The notes under the pieces were generated by a model. The model had not been told where the DNA came from, searched no databases, and worked only from the letters and a program-made list of their open reading frames with translations. A DNA stretch of 11,072 nucleotides from Paracoccaceae bacterium (GTDB lineage: Bacteria; Pseudomonadota; Alphaproteobacteria; Rhodobacterales; Rhodobacteraceae): assembly GCA_007128865.1 (NCBI GenBank), contig SKWP01000024.1:1-11072 (forward strand), written 5' to 3'. The position numbers were made by a program, and so were the translations under genes. Position 1 is the first letter of the stretch; each line of letters starts with the position of its first letter. Of this stretch, positions 7,050 through 11,072 are shown piece after piece.

Positions 7050-7571
7050 ATGGCGATCAGACCGATCCTTATGCACCCCGACCCGCGCCTGAAGAAGGTG
7101 GCCGCACCCGTGGGCAGCATCACCCCCGAGATGCTGACGCTGGCGCGTGACATGCTCGCGACGATGTATGACGCCCCCGGCATCGGGCTTGCGGCGCCGC
7201 AGGTTGGCGTCCTGCGGCGCCTTGTGGTGATGGATTGCGTGAAGGATCCCGAGGCAGAGCCGCGCCCGATGATCCTGTTCGACCCCGAAATCATCTGGCG
7301 ATCGGACGAGACCGGCAGCTACGAGGAAGGCTGCCTTTCGATCCCCGAACAATACGCCGAGGTTACACGCCCCGCCGAGGTGCGTGTGCGGTGGCGCGAC
7401 GAAGCCGGCGCAGAGCAGGAAGAGCTGTTCGGCGGTCTCTGGGCCACCTGCGTTCAGCACGAGATCGACCATCTCGACGGCAAGCTGTTCATCGATTACC
7501 TCGGGCCACTCAAGCGGCAGCTGATCACCCGCCGGATGGTCAAGCGCAAGCGCGAGATGGCGCGCGCCTGA
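7050..7571 (+). CDS. def: Peptide deformylase
   Basis: A 173-residue metallohydrolase that removes the formyl group from the N-terminal methionine of nascent proteins at the ribosome exit. All three deformylase motifs are intact: GIGLAAPQ (44-51), EGCLS (93-97) with metal ligand Cys95, and HEIDH (137-141) with ligands His137 and His141 and catalytic Glu138. The length is normal and the C-terminal helix is rich in Lys/Arg (KRQLITRRMVKRKREMARA), as in ribosome-binding deformylases. It leads a def, def-like, fmt cluster, and its stop is 7 nt before the next ATG, so translation is probably coupled. The start is the only ATG ahead of the conserved N terminus, but it lacks a clear ribosome site. 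Confidence 0.95.
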   Translation: MAIRPILMHPDPRLKKVAAPVGSITPEMLTLARDMLATMYDAPGIGLAAPQVGVLRRLVVMDCVKDPEAEPRPMILFDPEIIWRSDETGSYEEGCLSIPEQYAEVTRPAEVRVRWRDEAGAEQEELFGGLWATCVQHEIDHLDGKLFIDYLGPLKRQLITRRMVKRKREMARA

Positions 7572-7578
7572 GCCGCCG

Positions 7579-8082
7579 ATGTCCGTTCGCCCGTTTCTGC
7601 GCTGGCCGGACCGGCGGCTGGCGTCGGCAGCCGCCCCCGTCGACGCCGTTGACGACGCGGTGCATGCGATCTGGAAAGACATGATCGACACCATGGAGGC
7701 AATGCCCGGCGTGGGCCTTGCCGCGCCCCAGATCGGTGTGACGCTGCGGCTGGCGGTGGTCGATGCCTCGGAAACACGGGGCCAGGCGATCCGGATGGCC
7801 AACCCGGTCATCCTGCATGCCTCGGGCCAGGTGCGCGCACATGAAGAGGCATCGCCGAACCTTCCCGGGGTTTCAGCGATGATCGAACGGCCACGGGCAG
7901 TGACCGTTCGGTTCCTGAATGCAGCGGGCGAGATCGAGGAGCGCGACTTCGTCCGGCTCTGGGCAACATCGGTGCAGCATCAGATCGACCATCTGGACGG
8001 CCGCATGTACTTTGACCGGCTGTCGCGGCTCAAACGCGAGATGCTTTTGCGGCGGGCACGGAAGGCCGGCGACCGGGGTTGA
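7579..8082 (+). CDS. Peptide deformylase-like protein with degenerate active site
   Basis: A 167-residue paralogue of the preceding Def with the same overall fold signature: GVGLAAPQIG (44-53), a VQHQIDHLDG segment (132-141) and a similar basic C-terminal helix. Two catalytic positions have changed. The EGCLS motif has become EASPN (90-94), so the metal-ligand Cys is replaced (Ser92 by position). HEIDH has become HQIDH (134-138), so the catalytic Glu is Gln135. Both histidines remain. Loss of one metal ligand and the general acid/base makes deformylase activity unlikely. The reading frame is intact and codon use matches the neighbours, so it appears to be maintained rather than decaying. It sits 7 nt after def and 60 bp before fmt, which implies a role linked to formyl-Met processing, perhaps binding nascent chains or regulating Def. 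That role is inference. Confidence 0.88.
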   Translation: MSVRPFLRWPDRRLASAAAPVDAVDDAVHAIWKDMIDTMEAMPGVGLAAPQIGVTLRLAVVDASETRGQAIRMANPVILHASGQVRAHEEASPNLPGVSAMIERPRAVTVRFLNAAGEIEERDFVRLWATSVQHQIDHLDGRMYFDRLSRLKREMLLRRARKAGDRG

Positions 8083-8142
8083 CTTTGCAGCCCCGCTCCG
8101 GTCGTTGGGGCCGGTTGGCCACCCCCGGCAGCGGAGCCCGCC

Positions 8143-9075
8143 ATGCGCCTGATCTTCATGGGAACGCCCGAGTTTTCGGTGCCGGCGCTGAAGGCGCTGG
8201 TTGCCGCCGGGCATGAAATCGCCGCCGTCTACACCCAGCCGCCGCGCCCGGCCGGCCGCGGCCAGCAGCCGCGACCATCGGCCGTACAGCAGGCCGCCGC
8301 GGCGATGGGGCTGGCGGTGCGCCATCCGGCAAGCCTGCGCGATCCGGCCGAACAATCGGCGCTGGCAGGGCTGAACGCAGACGCTGCCGTTGTGGTTGCC
8401 TATGGGCTGATCCTGCCGCAACCGGTTCTGGATGCGCCGCGCCTAGGCTGCCTGAACATCCATGCCTCGCTGCTGCCGCGCTGGCGCGGCGCGGCCCCGA
8501 TCCAGCGGGCGATCCTGGCCGGCGATGCCGAAACCGGCGTGTGCATCATGCGCATGGAAGCGGGGCTCGATACCGGCCCCGTCATCCTGCGGGAGGCAAC
8601 GCCCATCGGGCCGCAGGACACGGCCGGAGACCTGCACGACAGGCTTGCCGCCATGGGCGCCCGGATGATCGTGGATGCCTTGGCGGCGCCCGACAGGCTT
8701 GCGGGCAGCCAACAGCCGGAAGCCGGCGTTACCTATGCCGCCAAGATCGACAAGGCCGAGGCACGCATCGACTGGTTGCGCCCGGCTGTCGATGTCGACC
8801 GGCAGATCCGCGCCCTGTCGCCGGTGCCGGGGGCGTGGTGTCCGGACGGGCGGAAGGATTCGGCGCGGCTGCGCCTGCTGCGCAGCCGGCTGGCCGTCGA
8901 TGCACCGGCCGGGCTGCCGGGCACCGTTGTCGCCTGCACCCCGGAGATGCTTGCCGTCGCCTGCGGTGAAGGCGCGGTCGCCGTCACGCAGATCCAGCGC
9001 GCCGGGGGCCGGCCGGCCGGCATTGGCGAATTCCTGCGCGGCTACCCGCTTGCTTCGGGCGACCGGCTGGGCTGA
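8143..9075 (+). CDS. fmt: Methionyl-tRNA formyltransferase
   Basis: A 310-residue enzyme that transfers a formyl group from 10-formyl-tetrahydrofolate to Met-tRNA(fMet) for translation initiation. The N-terminal Rossmann-like hydrolase domain starts [16 protein letters not shown]. The active-site triad is visible: Asn105 and His107 in [17 protein letters not shown], and Asp143 in GLDTGPVI. The Fmt C-terminal domain (about 205-305) carries the [10 protein letters not shown] motif. GGAG at 8133-8136 precedes the ATG with suitable spacing. It is the third gene of the def cluster. Its last 34 bp overlap the 3' end of the opposing Rrf2-family gene. Confidence 0.96.
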   Translation: MRLIFMGTPEFSVPALKALVAAGHEIAAVYTQPPRPAGRGQQPRPSAVQQAAAAMGLAVRHPASLRDPAEQSALAGLNADAAVVVAYGLILPQPVLDAPRLGCLNIHASLLPRWRGAAPIQRAILAGDAETGVCIMRMEAGLDTGPVILREATPIGPQDTAGDLHDRLAAMGARMIVDALAAPDRLAGSQQPEAGVTYAAKIDKAEARIDWLRPAVDVDRQIRALSPVPGAWCPDGRKDSARLRLLRSRLAVDAPAGLPGTVVACTPEMLAVACGEGAVAVTQIQRAGGRPAGIGEFLRGYPLASGDRLG

Positions 9076-9509
9076 AACGCGCTGCCCTCCGGCGGCAGGG
9101 ACAGCGGCGAACCCGGCAGCATGATATCGGCAAGGCTGTGCCCTTCCAGCGCCTCGATGAAGGCCCGGACAGCACGCTTCAGGATCGGCGGCAGCCCGCA
9201 GCACGGTGTCAGCACACAGCGGTTTCCCGTGCGCAGGCATTCGACAAGGCCGAAATCCGGCTCGGTTTGCCGGACCAGTTCGCCCAGATCGATCTCCTGC
9301 GGGGGGCGGGCGAGGGTAAAGCCGCCGGTGCGGCCCCGCACCCCGCGCAGGTATCCCGCACGGCTGAGCATCAGCACGACCTTCTTGACATGCGCACGCG
9401 AAATGCCCTGCACGGCTGCGGTCTGTTCGATGGTTACAAGTCGTTCGGGGTTCTGGGCTGCGTGCATGAGTACCCGGATCGCATAGTCCGAAAACATTGT
9501 CAGCCGCAC
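9042..9509 (-). CDS. nsrR: Rrf2-family transcriptional regulator, NsrR-like (iron-sulfur, nitric oxide-sensing type)
   Basis: A 155-residue winged-helix regulator. Starting at GTG 9509 gives [14 protein letters not shown], matching the N terminus of NsrR and RirA proteins. Asp8 lines up with the Asp ligand of the NsrR [4Fe-4S] cluster. The recognition-helix region is [18 protein letters not shown] (37-54), followed by the wing GVRGRTGGF (57-64). The cluster cysteines are Cys91, Cys98 and Cys104, with an extra Cys103. The spacing C-x6-C-x5-C is slightly longer than in E. coli NsrR (C-x4-C-x5-C). NsrR proteins repress nitric-oxide stress and denitrification genes until NO destroys the cluster, and the adjacent divergent nos genes fit that role. 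GGTGGGAAC precedes the GTG. The in-frame ATG at 9575 lies near the proposed promoter and its extra residues resemble no Rrf2 protein. The C-terminal tail (about 132-155) is low in structure and overlaps fmt. The NsrR versus other-Rrf2 assignment is moderate. Confidence 0.82.
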   Translation of the reverse strand: MRLTMFSDYAIRVLMHAAQNPERLVTIEQTAAVQGISRAHVKKVVLMLSRAGYLRGVRGRTGGFTLARPPQEIDLGELVRQTEPDFGLVECLRTGNRCVLTPCCGLPPILKRAVRAFIEALEGHSLADIMLPGSPLSLPPEGSAFQPSRSPEASG

Positions 9510-9575
9510 GTTCCCACCCCATCGCTCGCCACCCGCACGGCAGCCTTCCTGCCGCGGGTGATGCCCTTGCGTCAA

Positions 9576-9596
9576 CTGCGCATTTCGGGTGCGCAG
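9576..9596. promoter_or_regulatory. 7-bp inverted repeat at the predicted Rrf2-gene transcription start, candidate operator
   Basis: Perfect arms CTGCGCA (9576-9582) and TGCGCAG (9590-9596) are separated by 7 bp. The right arm covers the start point (about 9591) proposed for the Rrf2 gene, a common place for an autorepressor site. It does not resemble the published E. coli NsrR half-site. Confidence 0.4.
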
Positions 9597-9639
9597 GAAG
9601 ATAGTCCATAAAAAGGCACTTTCATTTGACCCAAATCAA
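9591..9639 (-). promoter_or_regulatory. Candidate FNR-type class II promoter for the Rrf2-family gene
   Basis: Reading the minus strand, TATCTT (bases 9603-9598, four of six matches to TATAAT) predicts a start at about 9591. The FNR-type box then centres exactly at -41.5, the class II activation position. This would give a leader of about 82 nt before GTG 9509. Confidence 0.5.
9626..9639. promoter_or_regulatory. FNR/NnrR-type binding site between the Rrf2 gene and nosC
   Basis: TTGACCCAAATCAA has half-sites TTGAC and ATCAA spaced by 4 bp, one base away from the FNR consensus TTGAT-N4-ATCAA and close to NNR/DNR boxes. CRP/FNR-family regulators of this kind switch on denitrification genes under low oxygen or nitrogen oxides. 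The site is in the right place for nos control. Confidence 0.75.
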
Positions 9640-9673
9640 GGCGCGATAGCCGCGCCCGGTCCAGTTTCGGCCC

Positions 9674-10051
9674 ATGGTCAGCCGAGTCGCCCATTTCCTG
9701 CTCGTTCCGGCAATCGCGATTGCGATGGTTTCGGCATTGCTGGCCCATGGCATGGCACATGCCACGCAGGCCCGCGCCGGCGGCCTGCAGCAGGTCGTGA
9801 TCTGCGCCGACGGGGTCGAATCGGTCGTGGTGGTCGATGCGCGCGGCAATCCGGTGGACCCGGACGCGCCCTGCGCAGACCGGCTGTGCCCGGATTGCCT
9901 GAGCGTGACGGCAGCCGCCCTGCCCGCGCCGCCGCCGGTGATCGGGCGGATCGAGACCGTCATGGCGCCGGCGTTGCCGGATGCCGGCCTTCGCTTTCCC
10001 ATCCGCCGAGCAGCCCATGAGGCCGCCCGCGGCCCTCCGCACAAGGTCTGA
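9674..10051 (+). CDS. nosC: NosC-like small exported cysteine-containing protein
   Basis: A 125-residue protein with a typical signal peptide: a hydrophobic core at residues 8-23 and a likely cleavage after AHA30. The exported part has Cys44 (QQVVICADG) and a cluster Cys67-x4-Cys72-x2-Cys75 (APCADRLCPDCL), followed by a Pro/Ala-rich tail. Small proteins like this (NosC, DUF2946-like) precede nosR in nos clusters of Paracoccus relatives. Their exact role is unknown, and a link to copper supply or copper-responsive nos expression is suggested from family context. The stop is 3 bp before the nosR ATG at 10055, implying co-transcription. There is no ribosome site before ATG 9674; if the FNR box acts at -41.5 in this direction, transcription would start on the ATG itself. 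The symbol rests on position and cysteine pattern. Confidence 0.7.
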   Translation: MVSRVAHFLLVPAIAIAMVSALLAHGMAHATQARAGGLQQVVICADGVESVVVVDARGNPVDPDAPCADRLCPDCLSVTAAALPAPPPVIGRIETVMAPALPDAGLRFPIRRAAHEAARGPPHKV

Positions 10052-10054
10052 GAC

Positions 10055-11072
10055 ATGCGTTTCGCCCCCGATCCCGGCGCCACGGCACCCCTTGCAGCCG
10101 CCGGCGCCCCCCCGGAAAGCGACGCCATGACGTCGGGCCCTCGGTGCAGGGAGGGCGCGCGACCGGCCGGCAGCCCTTCGCACCGACGCAAGGCACAGGG
10201 TCGGGGCAGACCGCCCGGTACAGCCCGGCAGGCGCTGGCGGTGCTGTTTGCCATGTTGGGGCTGATGCTGGGCATCGCCGCGGCATCGGCCCAGACCCCG
10301 CATCTGCAACGCTTTCTGGCCGAGGTGGACCCTGCCACACTGGTCGAGGGCGCCGACGGCTTCGGCGCCATGCGCAGCGACATCCCCGTGGCGCCCCTGC
10401 TGCGCGGCGGCCAGCGCATCGGCTGGACCTTCATCACCACCGATTTTGTCGGCACCATCGGCTATGCCGGCAAGCCGATCCATACCATGGTTGTGCTGGA
10501 CGACGACGCCCGCATCATCGGGCTGCATCTGGCCGGCCATTCCGAACCCATCGTGCTGATCGGAATTCCGGAATCGCGCATCCGTGCGCTGATGCAGGGG
10601 CATGTCGGGCTGGATCTGGCCGAGGTCGCACGCGCCGGCGGCACGGTCAGCGAACTCAACATCATCTCGGGCGTGACGGTGACCATCATGGTCATCGACG
10701 ATTCGATCATCCGCTCGGGCATCCGGGTTGCGCGCGGGCTTGGCCTTGGCGGGCTGGAACCGCCCGCAGCGCCGACCGGCCCGCGCTTCGAACTCGATAC
10801 CGACGCAGCGGCAGCGACCGACTGGTTCGGGCTGCTGGGGGACGGCACGGTTCGGCGCATGTCGCTGGACGTGGGCCAGGTCAACGCCGCATTTGCCGGC
10901 ATGGAAGACCCGCGCGCCGCACAACGCCCGCTGACCGAGGCCGAAGACGAGACCTTCATTGACCTCTACGCAACGCTGGTTTCGGTTCCCGCGATCGGGC
11001 AGAGCCTGCTCGGAGCGCGTGACGATGAGAACCTTCGCGCATGGCTTGGCGAGGGTGAACACGCCCTGCTGA
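10055..11072 (+). CDS. nosR: NosR, nitrous-oxide reductase expression/maturation flavoprotein (N-terminal part; runs off the window)
   Basis: The frame is open from ATG 10055 to the window end (339 codons, no stop). After a signal sequence (hydrophobic core about 60-76, likely cleavage after ASA79) comes the periplasmic FMN-binding domain. Markers are HLQRFLAEVDPATLVEGADG, IGWTFITTDFVGTIGYAGKP and the attachment motif SGVT (205-208), whose Thr208 should carry covalently bound FMN. The family is a membrane flavo-iron-sulfur protein needed for nosZ expression and electron supply to N2O reductase; the membrane helices and ferredoxin domain lie beyond the window. The start is uncertain. ATG 10055 (AAGG 8 nt upstream) gives an unusually long basic n-region of about 58 residues. 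ATG 10127 (GGAAAG, 7 nt spacing) shortens it by 24 residues. It is co-directional with nosC. Confidence 0.9.
   Translation, partial: MRFAPDPGATAPLAAAGAPPESDAMTSGPRCREGARPAGSPSHRRKAQGRGRPPGTARQALAVLFAMLGLMLGIAAASAQTPHLQRFLAEVDPATLVEGADGFGAMRSDIPVAPLLRGGQRIGWTFITTDFVGTIGYAGKPIHTMVVLDDDARIIGLHLAGHSEPIVLIGIPESRIRALMQGHVGLDLAEVARAGGTVSELNIISGVTVTIMVIDDSIIRSGIRVARGLGLGGLEPPAAPTGPRFELDTDAAAATDWFGLLGDGTVRRMSLDVGQVNAAFAGMEDPRAAQRPLTEAEDETFIDLYATLVSVPAIGQSLLGARDDENLRAWLGEGEHALL

Noticed and set aside
8083..8142. Possible small gene or regulatory RNA between the deformylase paralogue and fmt.
   Set aside because: Only 60 bp, with no frame and no strong hairpin. It carries just the fmt ribosome site.
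9598..9624. A-rich stretch with AAGATAG and AAAAGG as an NsrR box.
   Set aside because: It lacks the paired symmetrical half-sites of known NsrR boxes. AAGATA is better explained as the complement of a -10 element.
10144..10962. A 272-codon plus-strand open frame overlapping nosR.
   Set aside because: It is Arg/Gly/His-rich with no domain and lies one frame off nosR, which has the FMN-binding signatures and stays open to the window end.
9572..11062. A 496-codon minus-strand open frame opposite nosC and nosR.
   Set aside because: The plus strand encodes a recognisable signal peptide, cysteine cluster and NosR FMN domain. The opposite frame has no family features and is a composition artefact.

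Overview
The window is GC-rich DNA (strong G/C preference at third codon positions). Its gene content and protein sequences fit an alphaproteobacterium, most likely a denitrifying member of the Rhodobacteraceae (Paracoccus/Rhodobacter relatives). This placement rests on the def, def-like, fmt order, an NsrR-type Rrf2 regulator facing a nosC-nosR pair, and an FNR-type TTGAC-N4-ATCAA box. No tRNA, rRNA, CRISPR array, insertion sequence or phage gene was seen. Every gap between genes is under 300 bp; the longest is the divergent control region at 3788-4050.

Layout. (1) 1-233, plus strand: the 3' end of a DUF1244 gene. (2) 326-3787, minus strand: a three-gene operon read right to left. It encodes an FMN-dependent 2-hydroxy-acid dehydrogenase of the mandelate/lactate dehydrogenase family, an MmgE/PrpD protein, and an NAD(P)-dependent 6PGDH-like DUF1932 oxidoreductase. 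(3) 4051-5709, plus strand: a divergently transcribed thiamine-diphosphate enzyme. (4) 5757-6932, minus strand: a MalY/PatB-type PLP C-S lyase, convergent with (3). (5) 7050-9075, plus strand: def, an active-site-degenerate deformylase paralogue, and fmt. (6) 9042-9509, minus strand: an NsrR-like Rrf2 regulator whose 3' end overlaps fmt. (7) 9674-11072, plus strand: a nosC-like small exported cysteine protein followed by the start of nosR, which runs off the window.

How they work together. Regions 2 and 3 look like one catabolic locus. The FMN enzyme would oxidise a 2-hydroxy acid to a 2-oxo acid, and the ThDP enzyme could decarboxylate or condense that product. The MmgE/PrpD and DUF1932 proteins would act on further carboxylic or hydroxy-acid intermediates. 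The substrate cannot be read from the sequence. Region 5 is N-terminal formyl-methionine metabolism: Fmt formylates initiator Met-tRNA and Def removes the formyl group from nascent chains. The middle paralogue has lost the metal-binding Cys and the catalytic Glu, so it is probably not a deformylase. Regions 6 and 7 are the front end of a nitrous-oxide reductase (nos) locus, with an FNR/NnrR-type box between the regulator and nosC.

Most worth a second look: the unassigned 2-hydroxy-acid locus, the dead deformylase between def and fmt, the two-way FNR-box geometry at 9626-9639, and the inverted repeats in the two regulatory intergenic regions.
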